Assembly (NCBI RefSeq): GCF_021044795.1
Contig: NZ_JAJNOP010000011.1
From: Acidaminococcus hominis
GTDB lineage: Bacteria > Bacillota > Negativicutes > Acidaminococcales > Acidaminococcaceae
DNA length: 64,000 nucleotides
Reading direction: 5' to 3' (one strand)
The notes beneath the pieces are model-generated. The model was not told the DNA's origin, made no database searches, and saw only the letters and a list, made by a program, of their open reading frames with translations. Position numbers and translations under genes: made by a program. Of this stretch, positions 34,125-43,153 are shown in pieces (within the stretch, counting starts at the first letter, position 1; the number at the start of each line of letters is the position of its first letter).

Positions 34125-35584
34125 AAAGCAAAATTGGAGCCTACTTAAGGCAAAAAAGAGAAGAGAAAAAACTCTCCTTGGAGGATATTGCCGAACATAC
34201 CGGCATCCGGGAACCCTATTTGTCCGCTTTGGAAGAAGGGGAATTCAACAAGATTCCCGGAGATGTATTTATCCGCGGCTTTTTGCGCAACTATGGGAAT
34301 TATCTGGGCCTGGATGGCAACCGGATTGTAGAGGCCTACCGGCTGGGGCTGGATCCCAAACTGGTGATGGGGGAGGAAGAAAAGGTGGAGATTCCGGTCA
34401 AGCCGGAGCTGCCCCGTTCTTCCGATACCATTGTGATTTCCCGGGATATGTTCCCCCTGCGGAAAAATCAGCCTGTGAAGGCGGCTGAACCCGCAAAGGA
34501 AACGGCTGCCGCTCCGGCGGTGGAAAACCCGGCAGAGGAAACTAGTCCGGAAACGGACGTAAAAACCGCTAAGCCGGCGGAAGCCGGTGCTGGCCTGGGG
34601 GCTATTGCAGCGGTAGAGCTGGAAGAAGCCATTAAGGCGGACAAGGAAGCCGCTGCCCAGGAAGAAGCTGCCAAAAAGGCGGCAGAACCTGCTGCGGCGG
34701 AGGAGCCTGCTGAAGCAAAACCGGAGGCTGAGGCTGACCAGCAGAAGGAAACGGCTGCGGGTACTACTGCCCTGGCAGGTGCGGCAATGGGTACCGCAGC
34801 AGGCGCTGCTGCCAGTACTGAAGCTGGTGCAGCAGGCACAAAAGTCGCTGAAGCAGCAGCTATAGACGCCACCGCCGGTACTGCCAGCGAAGAAGCAGCG
34901 GTCAGCAGCCCCAGTGATCCTAGCTCTGCCTCGGACGCTTTGGGCAAGGCCCAGGTCAAGGCGGCAGCCGTTTGGGCGGCAATCCAGGATAAGTTCCACC
35001 TGATGATGGACAAAATCCGGGAATTTATTGATGAAAATCTGTATGAAACCGTACCGGAGGAGGACGGCGGCGTAGTAGCCGAAGAACCTTCCCGGGGCCC
35101 TGGTTTCAGTTTTAAGGTCTTTGCTACGGTCTTTGGGGTATGCCTGGCCATTTTTGCTATGGTTATGGCCTACTTTATTTTCGGCGGGAAAACCACGCCG
35201 GACCTGCAGCCTGCCACCAACCTGACGGATGGGGTTAAATCCGACCATTCCACCCAGAAGGCACCGGAAGCCAAGCAGGAAGAACCGAAAAAGGAAGAAA
35301 AGAAAGAAGAACCCAAACCCACCCAGAAAACCCTGGGCTTGGGCAATAAGGTAACGGTTGAAATCACCTATAAGAAGCCGGTTTGGACCCAGACCCATGT
35401 GGACGGAAAAGTGGTAGAAGCTGCCACCATTCCTGCGGGCTCTACCCGTACCTACAAGGGGGATAAGGAAGTTTCCCTGAACCTGGGCAGTATCCGGGAT
35501 GTGGAAATCAAGGTCAACGGCAAGGTGGTTCCCTACGGTGAAAAAGAGTGGGGCGTTGCCAATAAGACGTTCCGGGCCAACTAA
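34121..35584 (+). CDS. rodZ: RodZ-like helix-turn-helix / DUF4115 membrane protein
   Basis: The product has 487 residues. The N-terminal Cro/C1-type HTH_25 domain (about 3-80, GAYLRQKREEKKLSLEDIAE) ends with the RodZ signature GDVFIRGFLRNYGNYLGLD. A low-complexity Ala/Glu-rich stretch of about 150 residues (150-300) follows. Then come a single membrane helix (FATVFGVCLAIFAMVMAYFI near 330-350), a Lys/Glu/Pro linker and a C-terminal DUF4115 domain. RodZ tethers MreB filaments to the elongation complex and sets rod shape; here it may act in coccoid cells. The central Ala/Glu expansion makes it longer than usual (about 300-350). Confidence 0.88.
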   Translation: MKSKIGAYLRQKREEKKLSLEDIAEHTGIREPYLSALEEGEFNKIPGDVFIRGFLRNYGNYLGLDGNRIVEAYRLGLDPKLVMGEEEKVEIPVKPELPRSSDTIVISRDMFPLRKNQPVKAAEPAKETAAAPAVENPAEETSPETDVKTAKPAEAGAGLGAIAAVELEEAIKADKEAAAQEEAAKKAAEPAAAEEPAEAKPEAEADQQKETAAGTTALAGAAMGTAAGAAASTEAGAAGTKVAEAAAIDATAGTASEEAAVSSPSDPSSASDALGKAQVKAAAVWAAIQDKFHLMMDKIREFIDENLYETVPEEDGGVVAEEPSRGPGFSFKVFATVFGVCLAIFAMVMAYFIFGGKTTPDLQPATNLTDGVKSDHSTQKAPEAKQEEPKKEEKKEEPKPTQKTLGLGNKVTVEITYKKPVWTQTHVDGKVVEAATIPAGSTRTYKGDKEVSLNLGSIRDVEIKVNGKVVPYGEKEWGVANKTFRAN

Positions 35585-35620
35585 GGCCTGATGCGGTAAG
35601 AAAGAGAGAGGAGCAGCAGT

Positions 35621-36949
35621 TTGGAAATCGGAGTTGTCAGCCTGGGCTGTCCCAAGAATCTGGTAGATTCTGAAGTGATGATGGGCCTGATCCAGGAAAG
35701 AAATTGGAAAATCACCAACGATCCTTCCCAAGCGGATGTGATTATTGTCAATACCTGTGGTTTTATTGAGAGCGCCAAGACGGAATCCATCAATACAATC
35801 CTGCAAATGGCGGAATACAAGAAGGAAGATGCGGCCCGGAAGCTGATTGTGACGGGCTGCCTGGGTCAGCGCTATGCCGACGACCTGTTCAAGGACCTGC
35901 CGGAAGTGGACGCCATTATCGGTACGGAATGCTACGAACAGATAGGTTCCGTCATTGACCGGGTACAGGCCGGGGAACGGTTTGTGCTGGTAAAGCCCCC
36001 CAAGGTCTATACCCAAAAGACCAAGCGGGTACTGGCTACGCCCAAGTACACTGCATATCTGAAGATTGCCGAAGGCTGCAACAACCGTTGTTCCTACTGC
36101 GCCATTCCGAAAATCCGGGGACCTTACCGGAGCCGTCCTTTTGAGGAAGTGTTGGACGAAGCCCGGAGCTTGGTGGAGCAGGGGGTGCGGGAGCTGATTG
36201 TGGTGGCCCAGGATACTACCCAATACGGCATTGACCTGTACCACAAGCTGCGCCTGTCCGAACTGCTGAAGGCCCTCAATGAGATTCCCGACCTGCGCTG
36301 GATCCGGGTGCTGTACTGCTACCCCGATTCCTTTACGGACGAGCTGATTGAAACCATGGCCACCTGCGACAAGGTCTGCAACTATGTGGACCTGCCGCTG
36401 CAGCACGCCAGCAACAGCCTTCTGAAAACTATGCGCCGCCGGGATACCCGGGAGCAGGTGGAAGAACTGCTGGCCAAGCTGCGTCGGCGGATTCCGGATA
36501 TTTGCCTGCGCACCACGTTCATCGTGGGCTTCCCTGGGGAAACAGAGGAACAGTTTGCCGAACTGCTGGACTTTGTGAAAAAGGAACGGTTCCAGTGCGC
36601 CGGGGTGTTCACCTATTCCCAGGAAGAGGGAACGGAAGCCGGGGAAATGGAAAACCAGATTCCCGAAGACGTGAAGCAGGACCGGTACCATGAATTGATG
36701 GCGCTCCAGGCGGAAATTTCCGAGGAGATCCAGCAGGACCGGGAAGGCCGGGTTTTGGAAGTATTAATTGAAGGCAAGGACGAGGAAGATCCCAATCTGG
36801 CGGTGGGCCGCTCTTATGCGGAAGCCCCGGATATTGACGGGAAGATTTATGTGGAAGACGCTGGGGATCTGAAAATTGGGGATTTTGTAAAAGTACGGAT
36901 CAGTCAGGGCTTCACCTATGAGGCTGTAGGACAGATCGTAAAGGAGTGA
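35621..36949 (+). CDS. rimO: Ribosomal protein S12 methylthiotransferase
   Basis: The TTG start at 35621 has GAGAGGAG upstream. The product has 442 residues. The UPF0004 domain begins VVSLGCPKNLVDSEVMMG with cluster Cys residues 10, 46 and 80. The radical-SAM CNNRCSYCAIP motif supplies Cys153/157/160 and a C-terminal TRAM domain follows. The SLGCPKNLVDSE signature separates RimO from the tRNA enzyme MiaB. It adds a methylthio group to an Asp of ribosomal protein S12. Confidence 0.95.
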   Translation: MEIGVVSLGCPKNLVDSEVMMGLIQERNWKITNDPSQADVIIVNTCGFIESAKTESINTILQMAEYKKEDAARKLIVTGCLGQRYADDLFKDLPEVDAIIGTECYEQIGSVIDRVQAGERFVLVKPPKVYTQKTKRVLATPKYTAYLKIAEGCNNRCSYCAIPKIRGPYRSRPFEEVLDEARSLVEQGVRELIVVAQDTTQYGIDLYHKLRLSELLKALNEIPDLRWIRVLYCYPDSFTDELIETMATCDKVCNYVDLPLQHASNSLLKTMRRRDTREQVEELLAKLRRRIPDICLRTTFIVGFPGETEEQFAELLDFVKKERFQCAGVFTYSQEEGTEAGEMENQIPEDVKQDRYHELMALQAEISEEIQQDREGRVLEVLIEGKDEEDPNLAVGRSYAEAPDIDGKIYVEDAGDLKIGDFVKVRISQGFTYEAVGQIVKE

Positions 36950-36955
36950 TTCCTT

Positions 36956-38200
36956 GTGAACGTAGAAGTCATCAATACGGGGACGGAGCTGCTATTGGGA
37001 GATATTGTCAACACCAACTTCCAATACCTGTCCCGGATGCTCAATGATGCAGGCTTTAATGTGTTGTACCAAACCACCATCGGGGATAACGGCGACCGGC
37101 TGTTGGAAGTGTTGGGCGCGGCCCTGAAACGGGTGGATATCATCATTACCACCGGCGGTCTGGGACCTACCCGGGGGGACATTACCAAGGAAATGGTGGC
37201 CCAATATCTGGGGCTGCCCCTGGAACCCAGTGAAGTGTGGCTGGAAAAGCTGAGAAAGCATTTTGCCGCCCGCCATGTGGAAATGACGGACAACAACAAG
37301 AAACAGGCCATGATTCCTCAGGGAGGCATCGTTTTTGACAACCAGGTGGGCACGGCTCCCGGTATTGGTGTCTGGACTCCGGACCACAAACTGATTATTA
37401 TGCTGCCGGGACCTCCGGCGGAGACCAGCTACGTTTTTTCCCACGAAGTGATGCCGTATCTGCGGCAAAGCTACAAGGACCAGGGCATCATCCACTCCCG
37501 GGTGCTGCACCTGCGGGGACTGACGGAATCCAAGGTGGCCCAGGAACTGGATGCCATTGTAATGGCCCAGACCAACCCCACCATCGCCATCTATGCCCGG
37601 AAGGGTGAGATCATCATCCGGATTACCGCCAAAAGCGACACCCTGGAAAAGGCGCAGGCCATGAATCTGGCCACAGAGCAGCAGATCCGGGGCGTACTGG
37701 GAGACTATATTTACGGGGTGGATTACGAAACCCTGCCAGAGGCATTGGGAAAGCAGCTGAAAGCCAAAGGGCTGACCATTTCCTTTGCCGAATCTTGTAC
37801 CGGCGGCCTTGCCTCCAGCATGGTCACCGACATACCGGGAAGCTCCGAATACCTGATGGGTTCGGTAGTTTCTTATACCAATCAGGTAAAGCATCAGGTA
37901 CTGGGAGTTTCCCAGGATACTTTGGAGCGCTATACTGCCGTTAGCGAAGAAACCTGCCGGGAAATGGCTGAAGGGATCCGCCGCCTTATGGGCACGGACC
38001 TGGGGGTCAGCATTACTGGAATCGCTGGGCCGGGCGGGGGTACACCGGAAAAGCCGGTGGGCCTGGTCTATGTAGGGGTGTCCGACAAGAATGGAACCCA
38101 AGTGCAGGAATGCCGTTTTAAAGCGGCCAGAACAACCATTAAATTACGAAGTGCCATGAATGCCCTGTCCCTCGCAATGGACCGGGTGAAAGATTTATAA
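36956..38200 (+). CDS. cinA: CinA-family protein (nicotinamide-nucleotide amidohydrolase)
   Basis: The GTG start at 36956 follows AAGGAGTGATTCCTT by the usual distance. The product has 414 residues. The N-terminal MoCF-like domain (VEVINTGTELLLGDIVNTN, TTGGLGPTRGDITKE) is the COG1058 pyrophosphatase unit. The C-terminal CinA domain (SFAESCTGGLASSMVTDIPG, then GIAGPGGGTPEKPVG) is the PncC-type NMN deamidase. It serves pyridine-nucleotide salvage and is often linked to competence and recA. It starts 7 bases after rimO. Confidence 0.93.
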   Translation: MNVEVINTGTELLLGDIVNTNFQYLSRMLNDAGFNVLYQTTIGDNGDRLLEVLGAALKRVDIIITTGGLGPTRGDITKEMVAQYLGLPLEPSEVWLEKLRKHFAARHVEMTDNNKKQAMIPQGGIVFDNQVGTAPGIGVWTPDHKLIIMLPGPPAETSYVFSHEVMPYLRQSYKDQGIIHSRVLHLRGLTESKVAQELDAIVMAQTNPTIAIYARKGEIIIRITAKSDTLEKAQAMNLATEQQIRGVLGDYIYGVDYETLPEALGKQLKAKGLTISFAESCTGGLASSMVTDIPGSSEYLMGSVVSYTNQVKHQVLGVSQDTLERYTAVSEETCREMAEGIRRLMGTDLGVSITGIAGPGGGTPEKPVGLVYVGVSDKNGTQVQECRFKAARTTIKLRSAMNALSLAMDRVKDL

Positions 38201-38212
38201 TTAGGAGATATT

Positions 38213-39850
38213 ATGACCGAAAACAACGAAATGCAAAATAACACCACCACCATTACCCCTGCAGAAGAAATCACGTCTTTTGAAGACCTGCATTTGGACC
38301 GTAAAATCATCAACGCCCTGAAGGATATGGGCTTTGAAGAACCTTCCCCCATTCAGAAGGGTGCTATTCCCCTGGCTTTGGAAGGGGAGGACCTGATTGG
38401 CCAAGCCCAGACAGGTACTGGTAAGACGGCTGCCTTTGGGATTCCCATTATCCAAAACCTGGACGAAAAGAACCGCCACGTCCAAGCCCTGGTAATGTCC
38501 CCTACCCGGGAATTGTGCATCCAGGTAGCTGACGAAATCACCAAGATTGGCCGGACCAAACGGGTACGGGTACTGCCGGTGTACGGCGGCCAGCCCATCG
38601 ATCGTCAGATCCGCAGCCTGCGCAACGGCATCCAGGTAGTCATTGGTACGCCGGGCCGTCTGCTGGACCATATTCGCCGTCAGACCATCAGCCTGGACCA
38701 TGTGAAATTCCTGGTATTGGACGAAGCCGATGAAATGCTGGATATGGGCTTTGTAGATGATATGGAAGAAATCATCAAAAACGTTCCCACGGAACGCCAG
38801 ACCATGCTGTTCTCTGCTACCATGCCCCGGCCCATTCTGAGCATCAGCAAGAAGTACATGAGAGCTCCCAAACTGGTGGCCATCCATAAGGAAGTCGTTA
38901 CGGCTCCCACTATTGACCAATACTACTACGAAACCCGGGATAAGGTGGACGGTCTGTGCCGCATTCTGGACACCACCGACGACTGCCGGATGATTATTTT
39001 CTGCCGCACCAAGAAGGGTGTGGACGAGCTGGTTATTGCCCTGGCTACCCGGGGCTACGAAGCTGAAGGGCTGCACGGCGACCTGAGCCAGAATCAGCGT
39101 GACCGAGTTATGAAGAAATTCCGTCAGGGCCAGGTGGACATCCTGGTAGCTACCGACGTGGCAGCCAGAGGCCTGGACATCGACAACATCACCCACGTGG
39201 TGAACTTCGATATTCCCCAGGATCCGGAAAGCTACGTGCACCGCATTGGCCGTACGGGCCGTGCCGGCAACACCGGTGTTGCCCTGACCTTCATCACGCC
39301 TCGGGAATTCAGACAGCTGAAGCTGATTGAACGGAGCATCAAGACCAAGATTATCCGCGGCACCCTGCCTACCGATGCCAGCGTGCTGGAAAGACAAAGA
39401 GAGCAGATCGTTTCCAAGATGCAGAGCATTCTGGAACAGGATCGGTTCCATGAATACCTGCCCATCGTGGAAGCCCTGGAAAAGGACTACGATACCCAGG
39501 ATATTGCAGCTGCTGCCCTGAAGTTCATGCAGGAAGGCGCCAAAGCCCTGGAAGAACCGGAAGAACAGGTGGGTCCTGCGGGCCTCAGCAACACCGGCGC
39601 AAAACCTGGCATGGTGCGCCTGTTTGTGAATATCGGCAAGAGCTCCCGGGTAACGGTGCGGGATATTGTCCAAAGTATTGCCATCGAAGCGGAAATTCCG
39701 GCTCACAGCATTGGCCGGATCAGCATTTACGACAAGTTCAGCTTTGTTGAGGTTCCCATGGAATATGCGGAAAAGGTTCTGGCCGTTATGCACCGGAACA
39801 CCATCCGTGGCTACAAGGTGAACATGGAGCCGGCAAAAGCAAGAGGATAA
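38213..39850 (+). CDS. DEAD-box RNA helicase with DbpA-type RNA-binding domain
   Basis: The product has 545 residues. All core motifs are visible: the Q motif (FEEPSPIQ), motif I AQTGTGKT at 65-72, PTRELCIQ, TPGRLLDH, DEAD from residue 170, SAT, ATDVAARGLDI and HRIGRTGR. A linker of about 80 residues is followed by a C-terminal DbpA-like RRM (about 465-540, MVRLFVNIGKSSRVTVRDIV). It probably remodels rRNA or mRNA structure as in the CsdA/DbpA/CshA group. It lies between cinA and hflX with a 4-base gap to hflX. Confidence 0.93.
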   Translation: MTENNEMQNNTTTITPAEEITSFEDLHLDRKIINALKDMGFEEPSPIQKGAIPLALEGEDLIGQAQTGTGKTAAFGIPIIQNLDEKNRHVQALVMSPTRELCIQVADEITKIGRTKRVRVLPVYGGQPIDRQIRSLRNGIQVVIGTPGRLLDHIRRQTISLDHVKFLVLDEADEMLDMGFVDDMEEIIKNVPTERQTMLFSATMPRPILSISKKYMRAPKLVAIHKEVVTAPTIDQYYYETRDKVDGLCRILDTTDDCRMIIFCRTKKGVDELVIALATRGYEAEGLHGDLSQNQRDRVMKKFRQGQVDILVATDVAARGLDIDNITHVVNFDIPQDPESYVHRIGRTGRAGNTGVALTFITPREFRQLKLIERSIKTKIIRGTLPTDASVLERQREQIVSKMQSILEQDRFHEYLPIVEALEKDYDTQDIAAAALKFMQEGAKALEEPEEQVGPAGLSNTGAKPGMVRLFVNIGKSSRVTVRDIVQSIAIEAEIPAHSIGRISIYDKFSFVEVPMEYAEKVLAVMHRNTIRGYKVNMEPAKARG

Positions 39851-39854
39851 TTGT

Positions 39855-41681
39855 ATGACTCATGAAATCTATGGACGGACGGAGGGCCTGAAAAAACAGG
39901 TCCTCACCCAATTAGAAGCAATCTATGAGCTGCAAGCAGGGCAGGGCCAACTGATCAGTCAGGAGTTGGCCCTTGTTTTGCGTGACCTGTCGGACCAGAT
40001 CAAGCGGGAAATCTCCGTATATCTGGACCGGAAGGGGGTGGTGACAGCGGTAGCGGTGGGTTCCGATTCCCACGTGGAGCTGCCGGCCATCGACAGCCGC
40101 CGGAGCCAATTCCGGCTGTGCGGCATTACCTGCATCCATACCCACCCGGAAGGTGCAGCCAAACTCAGCGGGGTGGATATTTCTGCCCTGAAGGACTTGC
40201 GCTTTGATGCTATGGCGGCTATGGCGTGGGAAGATCTGTCCCAGGACCCCCTGTTGTCCTTTGGAATGATTACGGACCTGGATGACGACCAAAACCCCGT
40301 TGTGGAGGAATTTGGCCCCTTTACGGCCAAGAATGCAGCCCGGATTCCCTTTGGGAATATGATCCATATGATCGAACGGATTCTTGGAAAAAAGACCCGG
40401 GGCCACAGCCTGGCCAGCGGTCCGGAACGGGCCATGCTGGTTTCCCTGAACTGGGGGGACCCCCATGCCCGCTGGACGGCGGAGGATTCCATTCAGGAAC
40501 TGGGACAGCTGGCGGAAACGGCCGGCGCCGAAGTGGTGGGCAAGTTTGTCCAGTCCCGGCCCAAACCGGACCCGGTATTCTTTATCGGCAAAGGGAAGGT
40601 CCAGGAACTGTCGCTGTTTGCCCAGCAGGAAGAAGTGGACCTGTGCATCTTTGACGACGAGCTGTCCCCGGCCCAGCAGCGGAATCTGGAGCAGGCTATT
40701 GGCGTGCGGATCATCGACCGGACGGGCCTGATTCTGGATATCTTTGCGGGGCGCGCCCGGACCAGTGAAGGGAAGCTCCAGGTTGAGCTGGCCCAGTTAA
40801 AGTATATGCTGCCCAGAATCATGGGGCAGGGCACCAGCCTTTCCCGGCTGGGCGGCGGCATTGGTACACGGGGTCCCGGCGAAACCAAGCTGGAAGTGGA
40901 CCGGCGGCGGATTCGTGACCGGATTTCCTTCCTGGAAGACCAGATCAAGAAAATGAAAAGTTCCCGGGACCTGCAGCAGCGGGCCCGGAACAAGAACGAG
41001 GTGGCCCAGGTGTCCCTGGTGGGGTATACCAACGCAGGAAAATCCACCCTGCTAAATACCTTGACCCATTCGGACATCTATGCCCAGGATCAGCTGTTTG
41101 CTACCCTGGACCCCACCACCCGGCAGCTGGAACTGCCGGACCAGGGCTTCTGTACTATTACGGACACCGTTGGCTTTATCCAGCGGCTGCCCCACCAACT
41201 GGTAGCGGCCTTTAAATCCACCCTGGAGGTGGTAAAGGACGCGGACCTGCTGCTCCATGTGATTGATTGCAGCCACGAAATGGCCAACGAGCAGGAGGAA
41301 GCCGTGTACCAGGTACTCCAGGAGCTGGGCGTTACCGATAAGCCCATGCTGAAGGTGTACAACAAGATTGACAAGCTGGAACACCAGGAAGGTCTGGTGC
41401 ACCGGCTTTCGGCCCAGGAAAATACCCTGTGTGTGTCTGCCAAGACCGGCGAGGGCATTCCTGAGCTGCTCCAGGCCATTGCCAAAGCCCTGGGCAAGGA
41501 CGTGCTGGAGCTGTCCCTTTGCATCCCCTACGATAAGACCAAGCTGGCGGCCCAGCTTCACGAGGAAGCTACGGTGCTCAGCGAGGAGTACGGGGAAAAG
41601 GGCGTAATGCTGAAAATCCGGCTGGCCAAGGATAAAAAATCCCTGGTTGAGCCGTATATACTAGAGGAGGTTTCACTGTAA
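39855..41681 (+). CDS. hflX: GTPase HflX, long form with JAMM-like N-terminal region
   Basis: The product has 608 residues, against about 430 in E. coli. The C-terminal two-thirds is canonical HflX: an N-domain with KPDPVFFIGKGKVQEL, a helical region ending GGGIGTRGPGETKLE, and the G domain with G1 GYTNAGKST at 390-398, DTVGFIQRLP (G3), NKID (G4) and a SAKTGEG-type G5. HflX binds the 50S subunit and splits stalled ribosomes. The N-terminal 190 residues are additional, as in clostridial homologues. They contain HTHPEGAAKLSGVD, which fits the H-x-H-x7-S-x2-D metal motif of JAMM/MPN peptidases (His95, His97, Ser105, Asp108), with Glu52 as a possible catalytic acid. It is co-transcribed with its neighbours. 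Confidence 0.93.
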   Translation: MTHEIYGRTEGLKKQVLTQLEAIYELQAGQGQLISQELALVLRDLSDQIKREISVYLDRKGVVTAVAVGSDSHVELPAIDSRRSQFRLCGITCIHTHPEGAAKLSGVDISALKDLRFDAMAAMAWEDLSQDPLLSFGMITDLDDDQNPVVEEFGPFTAKNAARIPFGNMIHMIERILGKKTRGHSLASGPERAMLVSLNWGDPHARWTAEDSIQELGQLAETAGAEVVGKFVQSRPKPDPVFFIGKGKVQELSLFAQQEEVDLCIFDDELSPAQQRNLEQAIGVRIIDRTGLILDIFAGRARTSEGKLQVELAQLKYMLPRIMGQGTSLSRLGGGIGTRGPGETKLEVDRRRIRDRISFLEDQIKKMKSSRDLQQRARNKNEVAQVSLVGYTNAGKSTLLNTLTHSDIYAQDQLFATLDPTTRQLELPDQGFCTITDTVGFIQRLPHQLVAAFKSTLEVVKDADLLLHVIDCSHEMANEQEEAVYQVLQELGVTDKPMLKVYNKIDKLEHQEGLVHRLSAQENTLCVSAKTGEGIPELLQAIAKALGKDVLELSLCIPYDKTKLAAQLHEEATVLSEEYGEKGVMLKIRLAKDKKSLVEPYILEEVSL

Positions 41682-41683
41682 AA

Positions 41684-42925
41684 ATGATTGAATGGGATAA
41701 AATTGAGCAGCAGGCCCTGGAATGCGTGGCCCGTCAAACCAAGGAACATGAGGAAGCGGCAGTCTACAACACCAAAAAGGTGCTGGACGCCTTTGCAGCC
41801 CATCAGGTAGCAGATTACTATATGCTGCCCAGCAACGGCTATGCCTATTCCGATACGGGACGGGACCAGCTGGACCTGATTTATGCGGATATCTTCAAGA
41901 CGGAAGCGGCGCTGGTCCGTTCCCAGTTTGTTTCCGGCACCCATGCCCTGGCGGTGGCCCTTTTGGGCAATCTCCATCCGGGAGATGAGCTGATTGCCGC
42001 CACCGGCGAACCCTATGACACCATGCAGACCATTATCGGCAGCCCGGTGAAAACTCCTGGCTCCCTAACGGATCTGGGGGTCATTTACAAGGAAATTCCC
42101 ATGGCAGGGGATACCCCGGACATTCCCGCCCTGCTCAAGGCCCTGAGTCCCAAGACCCGAATGGTTCACGTGCAGCGCTCCTGCGGCTACAGCAGCAAGA
42201 GAAAGACCCTGACCGTGGCCAAAATCGGGGAAATCTTTAAGGCCGTGAAGGCTGTGCGGCCGGACATCATCTGCTTTGTGGACAACTGCTACGGGGAATT
42301 CATCGAAAAGCAGGAACCGACGGAAGTGGGGGCGGACCTGGTGGCCGGCTCCCTGATCAAGAACCTGGGCGGCGGCCTGGCTCCCACCGGCGGCTATATT
42401 GCCGGCCGGGCGGATCTGGTAGAACAGGCTTCCTACCGGCTGACTGCTCCGGGCCTGGGCGGCGAAATGGGCGCTACCCTGGGGGATACTGCCCGGGAAA
42501 TGTACCAGGGCCTGTTTTTGGCACCCCATGTGGTACTCCAGGCCGTGAAGACCTCCATTTTCGCAGCCTCCGTGTTCCAGTCCCTGGGCTTTTCTGTGTC
42601 TCCGTCCCCTGAGGACGTGCGCAGCGACATTATCCAAACCATCGTGCTGAACAACCGGGAAAACCTGTGTGCCTTCTGCGAAGCCATCCAGGCCCATTCC
42701 CCGGTAAACGCCCACGTGACCCCGGTGCCTTCCCATCTGCCGGGCTACCAGGACGAAATCATCATGGCCGCCGGTACCTTTGTGCAGGGCGCATCCATTG
42801 AGCTCAGTGCCGATGCTCCTCTGCGGGACCCCTTCCGGGTATTCATGCAGGGCGGCCTGACTTTTGAACACGGCCGCATTGCCATCATGGCTGCTGCCAA
42901 ACAGATTATGGAACAAGGCAAATAA
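41684..42925 (+). CDS. Methionine gamma-lyase-family PLP protein (aluminium-resistance family)
   Basis: The product has 413 residues. Signatures of the YnbB/aluminium-resistance subgroup of Cys/Met-metabolism PLP enzymes are present: YMLPSNGYAYSDTGRDQLD, FVSGTHALAVAL, CFVDNCYGEFIEKQEPTEVG, and SLIKNLGGGLAPTGGY with the putative PLP-binding Lys. Family members show methionine gamma-lyase-like activity, but the physiological substrate is not settled. It starts 2 bases after hflX with GAGGAGG upstream, and a strong terminator closes the cluster. Confidence 0.9.
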   Translation: MIEWDKIEQQALECVARQTKEHEEAAVYNTKKVLDAFAAHQVADYYMLPSNGYAYSDTGRDQLDLIYADIFKTEAALVRSQFVSGTHALAVALLGNLHPGDELIAATGEPYDTMQTIIGSPVKTPGSLTDLGVIYKEIPMAGDTPDIPALLKALSPKTRMVHVQRSCGYSSKRKTLTVAKIGEIFKAVKAVRPDIICFVDNCYGEFIEKQEPTEVGADLVAGSLIKNLGGGLAPTGGYIAGRADLVEQASYRLTAPGLGGEMGATLGDTAREMYQGLFLAPHVVLQAVKTSIFAASVFQSLGFSVSPSPEDVRSDIIQTIVLNNRENLCAFCEAIQAHSPVNAHVTPVPSHLPGYQDEIIMAAGTFVQGASIELSADAPLRDPFRVFMQGGLTFEHGRIAIMAAAKQIMEQGK

Positions 42926-42939
42926 GAGAAATAAGAAAG

Positions 42940-42983
42940 AACGCTCCTACTGGATCTACCGGATCCGGTGGGGGCGTTTTTGC
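42940..42983 (+). terminator. Terminator closing the housekeeping cluster
   Basis: A 17-base arm (42940-42956) pairs with 42962-42978 entirely through Watson-Crick and G-U pairs, followed by TTT. Confidence 0.88.
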
Positions 42984-43093
42984 GTGCAGGGGAGGGTGGG
43001 CTAAGGTAACTTCTTACCGGCTTGCAGGAAAGCTGAATTTCTGTTCTCTTGACGAAGAAAAATCGCAATTTTATGTAAAATCCAGTTGTACTC

Positions 43094-43102
43094 TGCTATA
43101 AT
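43094..43102 (+). promoter_or_regulatory. Extended -10 promoter of autotransporter 2
   Basis: TGC-TATAAT, 51 bases before the start; the -35 position (TGTAAA, 43074-43079) is poor. The same TGCTATAAT sequence precedes autotransporter 3. Confidence 0.6.
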
Positions 43103-43153
43103 AGTATTGTGTAATAATTCTAGAAACAGGTTATACCTAAGGGGGATTACATC

